From Sepiola atlantica (taxonomy: Eukaryota; Mollusca; Cephalopoda; Sepiida; Sepiolidae), in contig OY744531.1 in assembly GCA_963556195.1 (NCBI GenBank), positions 104,101,120-104,165,119 on the forward strand: a stretch of 64,000 nt of DNA, given 5' to 3'. Positions 23,205-32,808 of the stretch are shown here, piece by piece. Numbering within the stretch: position 1 is the stretch's first letter; each line of letters begins with the position of its first letter. Made by a program: the position numbers and the translations under genes. Under the pieces are notes generated by a model. It had not been told where the DNA came from, did no database searches, and worked only from the letters and a program-made list of their open reading frames with translations.

Positions 23205-23590
23205 TCCCATCGCCGCAATGTTGCATTTGTGTGCTTGCTTTATAAATATTTAAACGGATCGTGCTCTGATGAACTAGCTACTCTGGTGCCCCCTCGACGT
23301 AAATACACTAAACCAACTCGACAATCAGCTAAATCCCATCCATTCACTGTGGAGGTTCCCAGATGCCGGAGAGCCTTCTACTTCAATAGCTTCTTTCCTC
23401 ATGCTACCGGTCTCTGGAACTCACTCTCTGCTCCCCGTTTCCCCGACTCTATTGACATGCAGAGGTTTAAAACTAATGTAAACAGAAATCTCGCTGCACA
23501 GCTCCCAACTTCAGATGACACCCAAAACCTACACCCTAATTCTCAGTAACCCCTTACGTCTACAGTGGCGGCCTGCCTTGTTTTGGGGTG
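23205..23590 (+). pseudogene. Non-LTR retrotransposon, C-terminal ORF2 end and 3' tail (copy 1)
   Basis: An open frame ending at 23549 encodes about 115 residues. They run from SHRRNVAFVCLLYKYLNG through VPRCRRAFYFNSFFPHATGL to WNSL and FKTNVNRNLA. This resembles the region C-terminal to the reverse transcriptase of Jockey/I/CR1-type LINEs, where a YKY, an SFFPR-type motif and a LWNSLP-type motif are common. It is 5'-truncated: the RT domain is absent and (TC)n precedes it. The 3' tail GTGGCGGCCTGCCTTG follows. Two other 3' ends of the same family lie at 32405 and 55660. The family assignment is from motif memory and is moderate. Confidence 0.65.
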
Positions 23591-23594
23591 AATT

Positions 23595-23929
23595 ATATTT
23601 TTTAAAAAAATTTGACAAAATATCCGATTTCGATTTGTTACTGAATTCGGACTTCAACTAATCATAAAGAGTTGCCCTGTGACCCGAGTACCTGTTTTCT
23701 ACTGGCTATTTAAGCGTCTACCCATAGGAAAGCTGGTAGTCAGCCTACAGTTTCCATATTCACCATATGTTTTCAGGAACAAAAATTGTTTAATCGGCAA
23801 TAAGTACTAAACTGTTTTGCGAGCTATTACGCACGCGCTCAAATTCTGCCCTTGCTGATAATAAAACTCAAATCTTTTATTTTCTTTTAACTAGAAGTTT
23901 TTTTATAGTTAGGCCCGGGACATATTGAG

Positions 23930-23930
<1 letters not shown>
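23595..23930. other. Unassigned sequence
   Basis: Nothing recognised. Confidence 0.45.

Positions 23931-23933
<3 letters not shown>

Positions 23934-24005
<72 letters not shown>
23934..24005. repeat. (TA)n microsatellite
   Basis: About 36 TA units, left flank of dispersed repeat R2 copy 1. Confidence 0.97.
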
Positions 24006-24008
<3 letters not shown>

Positions 24009-24202
24009 AGCAATGCATTTAGCCTGACGATTCCCCCCGTGGATAAAACACGGGAGCCTCTGTGTAGCTTGATTGCCATATATATTTTCATTGCTTACTA
24101 CCTAGCTCTACTTACATATCGAGCACTGTTGAAGTAAATACTGAAAACTGACACATAAAAAATTATATCTCCTTATAATATTTTATGTGGATACATGAAG
24201 TA

Positions 24203-24207
<5 letters not shown>
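24006..24207 (+). repeat. Dispersed repeat family R2, copy 1
   Basis: About 200 bp from CATTTAGCCTGACGATTCCC to GTGGATACATGAAGTACTAA. It matches 50378-50572 almost base for base. Both copies have TA-rich tracts on both sides. The start contains an inverted CCCCCGTGG / CACGGG motif. Confidence 0.9.

Positions 24208-24256
<49 letters not shown>
24208..24256. repeat. (TA)n microsatellite
   Basis: TA tract between R2 and the mariner element; its last TA is the left target duplication of the transposon. Confidence 0.97.
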
Positions 24257-24259
<3 letters not shown>

Positions 24260-25542
24260 GGTCGGGCAGCTAAATTGGTACTTTTTTTTATTTTTACAAA
24301 ATTCATAATTTAAAGGATTAAATATGGAAAGATATCATTTTAACATTTATTTATTTAATTATTACAGTCTATTGAACAAAATTATTCAATATGAGCACCC
24401 TTTGCATCAATTATTTTGGAGATTCTTTGACGAAACCGTGAACAGCTCCTCTTTATTTTATTGGGATCGAGATTGTGAAATGCTCGTTGAATGGCTGTCT
24501 TCAATGAGTTTATATTTGGGTGTGGGTTGACATTAGTCTGTCCCTCGACGACGCCGAATAGATAATAGTCGCAAACATTTAGATCTGGAGAGCTGCTGGG
24601 CCAAATATCCTTCGGAACAAACAAGGGAAGATTCTCCTTCATGAAATCTTGGACTTTCCTGTATCCATGCACTGGTGCCGAGTCTTGGATGAGCATGACT
24701 TTCGTAGGGTTGTAGTTTCTACGGATCCAAGGCAATAAAACATTATTAAGAATGTTCAAATACTTCGCTGTGTTGATTTTAAGACCCGCTTCGATGAAAT
24801 GAGGAGGCTTCACCTTTCCATCACTTGCCACGGCTGCAAAAACCATCACAGAAGCAGGAGTTTTGCTCTGCATCACAGGAGGAACTTCCGAAGGGTCACG
24901 GGCAATAACTCGAGTGTTCTGGCGATTTGGAACCTCATCCACGATGAACTTTTTCTCATCAATAAAAATGCGCACATGTCCTCCTTTGTGTTTCAGATGG
25001 TTGATAAGCTTAGGGCATCTTTCAACTCTGATAGCTTTTGAACGGGCAGTGAGGAGATTATGGCGTCTCCATACGTAGGACTTTATCTTAAGGTCTTCGT
25101 TGATTGCTCTGCTGATAGTTCTGCGACTCACATTGCGTTTTTTTGCCAGTTTCGACATCGACTGACTTGGGTCTGCCTTTATCGACCTTTTTAGCACCAC
25201 CAGGAAAGTGTTTGTACGCTTTCGATCACTACGAGTACTGTGCCGACTTCTCTCAACCTTACACTCGACATCGAAATTAGCCACAACCCGATAGACAGTC
25301 GTTTTTGCATAGCCAGTGCTCTTAACAATGTCCGAAGGAGAACTCCCGGCGCGTCTCATTTCGCATATAATTATTCTTCGTGCTAATCCCGCCATATTAA
25401 AACAAATTTGAGTAAATATAATTATGCTATCTTGCAATAAAGTGTTTAAGGATCCTTAGTAAAAAAAAAACGTAATCATATGATCAAAAATAAAAAAGAT
25501 ATTAGCATTTTAAATTAGTTCCAATTTATCTGCCCGACCCTG
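24257..25542 (-). mobile_element. Complete Tc1/mariner-type transposon, 1,286 bp
   Basis: The left end reads CAGGGTCGGGCAGCTAAATT and the right end, inverted, reads CAGGGTCGGGCAGATAAATT. Similarity continues a few bases further inward (GG[T/A]ACT). TA dinucleotides flank both ends, as expected for the IS630-Tc1-mariner superfamily. A full-length transposase frame lies between the ends on the minus strand. Size, TIR length of about 26 bp and TA target fit mariner-like elements. Confidence 0.95.
24382..25395 (-). CDS. Mariner-type transposase (DD37D spacing), apparently intact, 337 aa
   Basis: This enzyme would bind the element's terminal inverted repeats and cut and paste the transposon into TA sites in the nucleus. 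The start is the ATG giving MAGLARRIIICEMRRAG; a longer frame exists only by using an upstream TTG. Residues about 15-45 (SPSDIVKSTGYAKTTVYRVV) and about 75-100 (SMSKLAKKRNVSRRTISRAI) form two predicted helix-turn-helix motifs, as in the paired-like DNA-binding domain of this family. The catalytic acidic residues are read as D in FIDEKKF, D in LIQDSAPVHG and D in DLNVCDYYLF. Thirty-seven residues lie between the last two, which fits the DD37D (maT-like) group rather than classic DD34D mariner; the subgroup is an inference. There is no premature stop or frameshift, and the flanking TIRs match closely, so the copy may be young. Confidence 0.93.
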   Translation of the reverse strand: MAGLARRIIICEMRRAGSSPSDIVKSTGYAKTTVYRVVANFDVECKVERSRHSTRSDRKRTNTFLVVLKRSIKADPSQSMSKLAKKRNVSRRTISRAINEDLKIKSYVWRRHNLLTARSKAIRVERCPKLINHLKHKGGHVRIFIDEKKFIVDEVPNRQNTRVIARDPSEVPPVMQSKTPASVMVFAAVASDGKVKPPHFIEAGLKINTAKYLNILNNVLLPWIRRNYNPTKVMLIQDSAPVHGYRKVQDFMKENLPLFVPKDIWPSSSPDLNVCDYYLFGVVEGQTNVNPHPNINSLKTAIQRAFHNLDPNKIKRSCSRFRQRISKIIDAKGAHIE

Positions 25543-25580
25543 TATATATATTTATATATATATATTTATATATATATATA
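25543..25580. repeat. TA-rich simple repeat
   Basis: TA units with TTTA interruptions; the first TA is the right target duplication of the mariner element. Confidence 0.95.
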
Positions 25581-25790
25581 GGCAGCATCTTCCTTTTTGC
25601 AGCCAAGTATTGTTGAATATGAGAGACAACTCATGTCTAGATATCAGTTGGTAGATACTTTCAATAGTCCGAATTAAGATCTTAGTTTCGGAGGGGAATT
25701 GGCTGATGAATTTGCCATAATTTGCATTTGTCCCCCAAGTACTTTCGGACCCATCTAGGTCTATCTTCGGGGAGATTGGTGTTAATGTGT
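25578..25790 (+). repeat. Dispersed repeat family R3, copy 1
   Basis: Shares GGCAGCATCTTCCTTTT, a block with TAAGATCTTAGTTTCGGAGG, GAATTGGCTGATGAATTTGC and AGTACTTTCGGACCCATCTA with copies at 35883-36040 and, inverted, 36430-36655. Confidence 0.7.
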
Positions 25791-25803
25791 TAGTATTTAT
25801 AGA

Positions 25804-25870
<67 letters not shown>
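25804..25870. repeat. (TA)n microsatellite
   Basis: About 30 TA units. Confidence 0.97.
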
Positions 25871-25873
<3 letters not shown>

Positions 25874-25881
25874 CACTCGCA

Positions 25882-25891
25882 TACTCTCTCT

Positions 25892-25925
<34 letters not shown>
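25882..25925. repeat. (TC)n microsatellite
   Basis: About 20 TC units with one AATC interruption. Confidence 0.97.
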
Positions 25926-25928
<3 letters not shown>

Positions 25929-26218
25929 CGGCAGCTCATGTGCTCTTATTTTAAGAAAACGCGATGTGATTGGATAATGATCAGAGATCATCATCCAATC
26001 ATAATTAACAGTGTTTTAATGTGTCTTGCTCAAGCATATATTTGACAGAATATCGAGTGAAATTGATAGGAATTATTTTTATCACGGATAAAATTTTGTT
26101 CATAATTCACTGGTCAGCAGAATAAATACTAATTTGCCACATGCAATGCTATGTAGGTTTAAAGTCGAGAATCCGACTGACTTATCTTTATATACTATAC
26201 ATAGAATATATATATATA

Positions 26219-26375
26219 CCTGCGGGTAAGATCTCCGACTACGAATCAGTGGCGATTTGTGTTCGGGGTTCGCGCCCACCGACCGTGTAGAATTAGTTCC
26301 TAGACTGAAGATTGCGTTAGCATGAAACATCGATGTCTCTAGGTATTTAAATATTTAATATTTATTTATAAAAAT
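26219..26375 (+). mobile_element. tRNA-headed SINE-like repeat R4, copy 1
   Basis: TGCGGGTAAGATCTCCGACT resembles an A-box region and GGGGTTCGCGCCC a B box. The body AATTAGTTCCTAGACTGAAG through ATCGATGTCTCTAGGTATTT is nearly identical in the copy at 26562-26715. The 3' end is AT-rich (TATTTAAATATTTAATATTT). Confidence 0.7.
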
Positions 26376-26540
26376 ATTATTGTTTATCAGCCCCCTCTCA
26401 CGGAGGCTGGGCACTTTTCGAGGAGCTTTAATAACAAGCAGTACAAATAGCTATATGCATGGTCCGACGTTTCGTAGATCACTCTTAGCTGCTTGGTGAG
26501 TAGTCGCCGAATTCCGCTATTTACAGTTAAAGTTCTTCTC
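26376..26540 (-). repeat. Retroelement-like fragment with CGAAACGTCGG motif
   Basis: On the minus strand AAGAGTGATCTACGAAACGT then CGGACCATGC is present. Similar ACGAAACGT motifs occur in the retroelement 3' tails near 52560 and 54260. It separates the two R4 copies. The class is uncertain. Confidence 0.35.
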
Positions 26541-26561
26541 TATTTACTAACTGGTTGGCAA

Positions 26562-26707
26562 TGGCCTGCGGGTAAGACCTCCGACTACGAATCAGTGGCG
26601 ATTTGTGTTCGCGGTTCTGCACCCACCGACCGTTGAGAATTAGTTCCTAGACTGAAGATTGCGTTAGCATGAAACATCGATGTCTCTAGGTATTTAAATA
26701 TTTAATA

Positions 26708-26715
<8 letters not shown>
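26562..26715 (+). mobile_element. tRNA-headed SINE-like repeat R4, copy 2
   Basis: Same order of boxes and body as copy 1, starting ATGGCCTGCGGGTAAGACCT and ending at a long TA tract. B-box region GCGGTTCTGCACCC is slightly diverged. Confidence 0.7.

Positions 26716-26790
<75 letters not shown>
26714..26790. repeat. (TA)n microsatellite
   Basis: About 38 TA units directly after R4 copy 2. Confidence 0.97.
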
Positions 26791-26792
<2 letters not shown>

Positions 26793-27234
26793 TATGTGTC
26801 TATATTATTATGCATATTACTTTCAACTTATATTTATCGTAATACTTTATTTATATATGCAAATGCACCCACTCCTACCATATAAGAACATTTGTAAACG
26901 TCGATAAGTACGTAGGATGAAAGATGAATGTTTTAAAATATGTCTACCCGTTTCGAAGCGATGCTCTGCTTTGACAATAGCTTACACTCAGTCATAACTT
27001 AATTATCATATCAATTCGTATTCATTTTATGAAACAATGTGCATCCTATTCTGCATTCCGGTCCTGTTAGGTTTGTTTTGGACTAAGCGGCGTACGTGAT
27101 ACACATTCTTTCGTTGGCGACCGAATGAGACGGGCAAACTCAGATTAATTGTTATTTCAATGTAACGCAAGGATAAAACAACGCTACTACCAGCACTCAT
27201 ATGTGTGCTTCGAACTATCAAATGACGCCTATAC
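26791..27234. other. Unassigned sequence
   Basis: Nothing recognised. Confidence 0.5.
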
Positions 27235-27256
27235 TATATATATATATATATATATA

Positions 27257-27637
27257 CAGGGTGGGCCAAAATAAGGGTCCTATCTTTAAATTTGAATAAC
27301 TTGAATTTGAATAACTTCCACAAAATAAAAGTTAAACTCACCAAACTTTATGTGTGTGTAGACTAACCCTTCCGAGATTTTTTGAAATAAACAAAACAAA
27401 TTTTATCCGAAAAACACTTCTTAAAACTTACAAAAACTAAAGTATTGTTTTTTACACCGTTTTGAGTTTTTTAAGCAAAAATAATGTTTTCTAAATGAGG
27501 GTACGTTCCTTAGGGCTAATACGGCTCATGCTTGCTTCGGAAGGAGTCCTTTACTTATTCTAAAAAAAAAATTTTTTTAAATCAATAAATAAAAAAGTTA
27601 TGAATTTTAAAAAATAGGACCCTTATTTTTGCCCACC

Positions 27638-27640
<3 letters not shown>
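27257..27640 (+). mobile_element. Mariner-type MITE, copy 1 (384 bp)
   Basis: The ends read CAGGGTGGGCCAAAATAAGG and, inverted, CAGGGTGGGCAAAAATAAGG, both continuing GTCCTAT. TA flanks both sides. There is no coding frame. A second copy lies inverted at 40181-40559. The CAGGGT[C/G]GGC start resembles the intact mariner at 24257, but the TIRs differ after ten bases, so the latter may not be its driver. Confidence 0.93.

Positions 27641-27709
<69 letters not shown>
27641..27709. repeat. (TA)n microsatellite
   Basis: About 34 TA units beginning at the MITE's right target duplication. Confidence 0.97.
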
Positions 27710-27715
<6 letters not shown>

Positions 27716-28020
27716 TTAACTGATTTCGTCGGTTCGTTGCTTAATTACGCGGGAAATACCTGAAAAAAAAATGGAGAAGGTTTTGTATGAATCATCTTTA
27801 AGGTGTGATGTTTACATATATTATTATATATTGAAGATGTTTTTTGGTTCAAAACTTTTTATATTTTAAAAATAATGCCAACAATAATACATTTTTTGCT
27901 GAGTTTTTACTCCGGTAAAAAGAGCTTATTTTTGAAAATCCATGGATAAAAGAAAAATAATTGTTTTATATTCCTTGTTTGAATACTTGATTAATTAATA
28001 AATATTCTGCTTTATCAAAT
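27710..28020. other. Unassigned AT-rich sequence
   Basis: Nothing recognised. Confidence 0.5.
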
Positions 28021-28021
28021 T

Positions 28022-28210
28022 TTAATTTTCACCTATTATTTTCTTTTTATTAAATGAATGAGTTTTAATAATCATCCGGACAACACACAAACAGCAAACA
28101 CCACACATGCTGTTATGTAAGATTTTAAGAAAAAATAAATAGTAAGTCCCATTTCGCTTTATTATTTTTGTTCCTTCCAGCTTACAACCTACCCGGCACT
28201 TTGCATTGCC
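28022..28210 (-). mobile_element. Foldback family FB3, single-arm copy
   Basis: The block TAATCATCCGGACA, CACACAAACAGC, TGCTGTTATGTAA, AAAATAAATAGTAAGTC and TTATTTTTGTTCCTT matches the right arm of the palindrome at 50952-51325 in order. The second arm is absent. The strand is arbitrary. Confidence 0.75.
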
Positions 28211-28281
28211 CACAGCCTTCTAAAACATACTGCTAATATATATATATAAACAGAGATAAAGAAAAAGTGTGAGCGGGGAAA

Positions 28282-28560
28282 CAGCAGTTTCCATTGAGCC
28301 TAGGACAATAATCTTCCATAAATGATAGATTTCTCAGGTTAGTGATAGCATGGTAAAAATCCAAAAACAAAGAGTCAACACATGGCGCTTGCATGTCTTC
28401 AAATTGGTTGTACTTGCTTGGTTTGTTGGCGCAATAGATTAAGTACTTAACTACTTATCACATTTAAATGTGAACAGCCGTTCGTCTTTCAAATCTTGCT
28501 ATCTCTAGCCATACTGATGAGTCGTAAACGACGAAACTGCTGCCTGTGGATAACTACACA
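28282..28560 (+). ncRNA. Hammerhead-ribozyme-like core (candidate)
   Basis: At 28514-28536 the sequence is CTGATGA, then stem II GTCG / CGAC with loop TAAA, then GAAA. These are all the conserved core nucleotides of a hammerhead ribozyme around a 4-bp stem. GAAA is followed by CTGCTG (28537-28542). The complementary CAGCAG followed by TTT occurs 230 bp upstream at 28282-28290 and could form stem III in a long-loop (discontinuous) layout. However, a stem I between the two segments is poor by eye, and no compact type I fold was found. Hammerheads are known in Penelope-like elements and other retroelements, and such remnants occur in this window. Activity is not shown. Confidence 0.4.
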
Positions 28561-28562
28561 CT

Positions 28563-28593
<31 letters not shown>

Positions 28594-28610
28594 TATATAT
28601 ATATATATGT
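28561..28610. repeat. (CA)n and (TA)n microsatellite
   Basis: CACACA run followed by TA units. Confidence 0.95.
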
Positions 28611-28649
28611 AGATTATAACTAAAAGGTAAACTTTCTTCTGTCTCTATA

Positions 28650-29195
28650 TTTTGTCTAGCGTTTTTTTCTCTTCCCTCTTTTTTTCTCTTCCCTTACTTT
28701 ATGCTATCCCACAATTCCCAAGTATTTTTTATACACTGCAACAGTTCGCTTTGACTCCATTGAGATTTTGTCATTGTTTTTGCCTTGGAATACGCTTAAC
28801 TGAAAACAGGAAGAATATTGTTTTCCTTAACATGGCCAATCTTATTTGATCCCTTCTCCGAGGACAACAGTCCTGGGTGGAATCGTCGTCATTGGATTTT
28901 TATACAGATTCCTCTGGATTTACCAATATTTCTGAGCCCCACGTTTTTTTGGATTTCATTATTGGTGATTCTCATACCCGTTTAAACTTTAACTTTAAAA
29001 AAAAAAACTCTTTCAAATTTAGAACTTTGACAGTCCTATCCTGTCAACTTATCAATCATAATTTTTCCTCCGATGATAAGATTTTAATCTTTTAAAAGCC
29101 TGGTTTAAGGAATAAAAGAGAAGAAAAATAAATGTTTTTTATTAACTAAACTGCTCCTTGTTTTGAACAACTGAAGATATCGATTTGCTTCCATT
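28650..29195 (+). repeat. Retroelement 3' region (family shared with 44240-44400)
   Basis: T/C-rich, G-poor sequence. CCTCCGATGATAAGATTTTA, ATCTTTTAAAAGCCTGGTTT and AAGGAATAAAAGAGAAGA are matched by CCTCTGATAAGATGTTGATC, TTTCAAAAGCCTAGGCC and GGGAAAGAATAATAAACATA near 44300. Both end with a variant of GAACAA(C/T)TGAAG. Position and composition suggest a retroelement 3' untranslated region; the class is inferred from the 42.3-44.4 kb copy. Confidence 0.55.
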
Positions 29196-29224
29196 TGCAG
29201 GTCTAATCAATTTTCATTGACTTA

Positions 29225-29227
<3 letters not shown>

Positions 29228-29282
<55 letters not shown>
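29228..29282. repeat. (TA)n microsatellite
   Basis: About 27 TA units, left of a short repeat shared with 40795-40880. Confidence 0.97.
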
Positions 29283-29285
<3 letters not shown>

Positions 29286-29340
29286 TTTAAATTCCCGAAA
29301 CAGTTTTTCATGGTAAACAACTGATGATCCCTTAAAATAG
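29283..29340 (+). repeat. Dispersed repeat R6, copy 1
   Basis: TTTTTAAATTCCCGAAACAG, CATGGTAAACAACTGATGAT and CCC match the minus strand of 40795-40845. Confidence 0.6.
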
Positions 29341-29481
29341 TGTTAGAAACTAACTAATATAATAACTGTAAAAATTAAATGTACTTACATGAGTGATTTT
29401 CCACTGGAAGACTTGAGACTATAAGTTGTTTTTTTTATATAATTTTTTTTTTATACAGTTTTAATGATTGAGAAACTTCCA

Positions 29482-29484
<3 letters not shown>

Positions 29485-29565
<81 letters not shown>
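29485..29565. repeat. (TA)n microsatellite
   Basis: About 40 TA units. Confidence 0.97.
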
Positions 29566-29569
<4 letters not shown>

Positions 29570-29589
29570 TAATACAACAAAAGATATAT

Positions 29590-29670
29590 GAGGCAACTAA
29601 TATCTTTAATTAGTGAACATCCGGATACTAAAATTTGATTCGCACTTTATTTTATTCTTTCACTCTATCT
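29590..29670 (-). repeat. Dispersed repeat R5, fragment
   Basis: On the minus strand AATAAAATAAAGTGCGAATC followed by AAATTTTAGTA matches 53665-53698. Confidence 0.55.
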
Positions 29671-29671
29671 A

Positions 29672-29674
<3 letters not shown>

Positions 29675-29723
<49 letters not shown>
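29675..29723. repeat. (TA)n microsatellite
   Basis: About 24 TA units. Confidence 0.97.
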
Positions 29724-29726
<3 letters not shown>

Positions 29727-30075
29727 TGATGTGTTTATATCCTATTATATATTTCGAGCAAAATATAGCAACACAGAAAAATAAATATAAATGATAGGGT
29801 TACGCGTTCTGTAAACCCTTCGATTTTCCCAACTCTTTTCGTTCATTGATGTGAAAATGGCTCGCGACACCTAAAATTAGTGAAAGCAGACGAGGGAATA
29901 AGAAAGCCACAACACAACAAAAAAAAAATGAAAAGAAATCTGAAATGTAAAGTGAAAACAGTTCAGTCCATTAACGTATCTAGAAAGTGCAATGTTTTAT
30001 AAATGTTTGTCCTGCTATGTTTGCTCAAGTCGAGTGTAAACTGTTCGTTTCACGCTTCGATACGTTCACAGACAT
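29724..30075. other. Unassigned sequence
   Basis: Nothing recognised. Confidence 0.5.
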
Positions 30076-30077
30076 GT

Positions 30078-30160
30078 GGCACACACACACACACACACAC
30101 ACAACCACACACACACACACAACCACACACACACACACACAACACACACACACACACCAA
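30078..30160. repeat. (CA)n microsatellite
   Basis: CA dinucleotides with regular AACC interruptions. Confidence 0.96.
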
Positions 30161-30438
30161 TACACATGCGCTGTGGAAACTGGGTTACATCATTCGCATG
30201 TAAGGACCCATTCTTAAAAGCACACATTTGTTAAGATAGCGATTTTGGTAAATGCTTTTCTCTATTCGATTTTGATAATTGTAAAAGTTTCTAGTGTGTA
30301 CAATCGATTGAGAGATTCATTCACGGAGGAGATCTATCAGCTTGTGTATCAATTTGTATTTCTGCCTCAATACTGTATAGTTTTTAAATGTTTGTTCATC
30401 GGATGTAGGTCCTACAGCTTTTCTATTTCATGCAGTCT

Positions 30439-30439
<1 letters not shown>

Positions 30440-30514
<75 letters not shown>

Positions 30515-30623
30515 ATATATATATATGTATGTATATATATGTGTGTATATATATATGTATATATATATATGCATATATATGTATGTATATATATATAGAT
30601 ATGTATGTTTATATATATATGTA

Positions 30624-30656
<33 letters not shown>

Positions 30657-30725
30657 ATATATATGTATATATATATATTTGTTTATATATATATGTAATA
30701 TATACGTCTATCTCTATATATATAA
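30440..30725. repeat. (TA)n grading into (TATG)/(GTATAT) variants
   Basis: A pure TA run to about 30510 followed by TATATG-rich units. Confidence 0.96.
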
Positions 30726-30737
30726 AGAAATGATTTT

Positions 30738-31095
30738 TTCATTTAAATTGAACGATGTGTTGATTTTCAAAAATATTTCACTTAAATACATCTTCATGCG
30801 TGTCTCAAAGATGTTGTCAATTTCCTTATTTAAAAAGCGCCAATCTGCGCATAACATCGACCGGACTCAACTTATCCGAACGTCTTCAAGAACTTGACGT
30901 GCTCTTCTACCTTTACCGTGATTCGATTCCTCGGCGGTAATACCATCAAATAAGAAAGACGAAGACGAAAAAAAAATAACTATAAGACAGTCTCGCCTGA
31001 CAAAGTTGTTCTACAACGAAAGCTGGCAAAAAATATAAATTAATAAATGCTTTTTCATTTAAATTGCACGATGTGTTTATTTTCAGAGATATTTC
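30738..31095 (+). repeat. Dispersed repeat R7 with terminal direct repeats, copy 1
   Basis: Begins TTTCATTTAAATTGAACGAT and TTGATTTTCAAAAATATTTC. It continues AAAAAGCGCCAATCTGCGCA and AGACAGTCTCGCCTGACAAA to CAACGAAAGC. The starting block then recurs at about 31051 (TTTCATTTAAATTGCACGAT). Copy 2 at 51770-52172 has the same layout and more of the second unit. Confidence 0.8.
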
Positions 31096-31099
31096 ACTT

Positions 31100-31980
31100 T
31101 ATATATATGTAAAGTAGACTAGATATTTCCCCATCTATTTAATCCTAAGGGAGCTGGAAAAATTAATACACCCCACGTGAAGACAATCACACCTACTTTC
31201 ATAGACTTCAACCAATCATGTATCCACAAACTCCCCCTCAACTACATCATCGTACATTAAAACCTACATTGATACCTCTACATCTTACTCTCACAAAAAC
31301 GTATTCGAATGAGAGTGTAGCACTCTTTGAAGTAAGACCCCCTACACAACCCATTTCACCGTCTACATTAGATCACACGTTACTTCACAGGGAACAAAGC
31401 TGGAAAACACCGTATTCAATTATTTCTTTGAATTTTCAGGAAAAGTTATCCTTACCTTCCGGTGTCTTTTGGCAGAGTGATGGGGAAACAACTACCTTGT
31501 TTGGATTGTTTATTTATCCACCTATATTTGCATAGTGGTCACATGACACCCTTTTGGCTAAATGACAATGGCTGTTTGTTGCTGTTTAGTGTTTCCTTTT
31601 GAGACCGTCAGTAGGTCATAGTGTGGCTCCTATTACTATAATTATTACCAGACCTTGGCTTCGTTTGAAAAACCAAGGTCGCAACACCGACAATCTGTTG
31701 CAACACCCCCTCTATCCACTAGTACAGAGGCAAGGTGTCTACTTTGCTGTTCCTTCTGCCAGTTGCCGTTGTTGGTCAAGCTTGTAGCGCCACTTTTCGC
31801 TACACAATAAGTCACTTAAATTGCACAACTTTTCATAATCTTTCCGATTTAGCTCAGACAGTAGCGAGAAAAACTACACACTTCCGGTTCATGGTTTCAA
31901 TTTCTAGTGTCGGTGTGAAATGTCTTCATTTTATTTATGTATTGTTTTCACAAAATAAATAGTTAAGATATTGGAAGATA
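31100..31980. other. Unassigned sequence, T/C-rich in part
   Basis: A few 60-105-codon frames occur without recognised domains. GCTTGTAGCGCCACTTTTCG near 31778 can fold as a short GTAGCG...CGCTAC hairpin. No gene is called. Confidence 0.45.
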
Positions 31981-31982
31981 TA

Positions 31983-32116
31983 GTCGAAGTGTATTTCTTA
32001 CGCTTAGAAAACATTCTACTGACGGACACAAAGACAGACAGACAGGGACAAATTCTCTGGTGTGTCTGTCTGTCCGTTAGTCGTGATTTTTGTACACGTA
32101 AGAAATACGCTTCGAC
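31983..32116. mobile_element. Small foldback element, 134 bp
   Basis: The outer arms GTCGAAGTGTATTTCTTACG (31983-32002) and CGTAAGAAATACGCTTCGAC (32097-32116) are inverted. An inner inverted pair is built from ACGGACA, AGACAGACAGACA and their complement. Confidence 0.8.
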
Positions 32117-32119
32117 CAT

Positions 32120-32400
32120 TAATTAATAGTTTTCTGGGGAAGTTTCCGGAATAGTCGACCAAAAGATGACAGGCGTGACGTAGGGACACTGAGTGTTACG
32201 TAAGCGAACGAAGAATTACCAAAACGGAGTTTTTTTTAAACCAGATAACTTCAATAAATTAAAGTGACCAATTTCCGATTTCTGTCACTGTCAGGCGTTA
32301 CACATGTTACAAAAGTGTCCCCTCCCCACGTTAACAATAGGTTTCTAAATACTAACGTTATTTTAACCTAAAAAAAACTTGTACTCCACCTTCTCAGTGT
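32120..32400. other. Unassigned sequence
   Basis: Nothing recognised. Confidence 0.45.
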
Positions 32401-32404
32401 TAAG

Positions 32405-32640
32405 AATAGATTTCTGGACTCTGGAACTCCCTTCCCGCCCCCTGTTTCCCCGACAGTACTGACATGCAGAAATTTAAAACTAATGTAAACAAACATCTTG
32501 CTGCCCAGATCCCAATTTAGGCTACCCCCCCAACCTTCTCCCCTTTTCCTTTTCTCAGTAGCCCCTTACGACTACAGTGGCGGCCTGCCTTGTTTGGGAT
32601 GAACCATGTTAAAAAAATAAAATAAATAAAATAACGTTAT
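32405..32640 (+). pseudogene. Non-LTR retrotransposon 3' end (copy 2, short)
   Basis: Starts near TTCTGGACTCTGGAACTCCC and continues GACATGCAGAAATTTAAAAC, TAATGTAAACAAACATCTTG. It ends AGTGGCGGCCTGCCTTG and an (AAAT)-rich tail. These blocks match 23405-23590 in order. Only the last part of the ORF remains. Confidence 0.75.
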
Positions 32641-32808
32641 TATTTCAGCACAATCTGTAAACTCCGGAAGTGCCGTGAACATATTCAGTATAGCGTTATG
32701 TCAGTTGTTTACTAATATTAAATGATTCTTTTAGAAATTGAGCATAAAATCAATATAAGTAATCACTCTAAATGTACCCAACTATAAAATAGTGTTTTTA
32801 TAAATATA

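Noticed and set aside
24799..25078. Two plus-strand frames within the mariner element
   Set aside because: Antisense shadows of the transposase gene.
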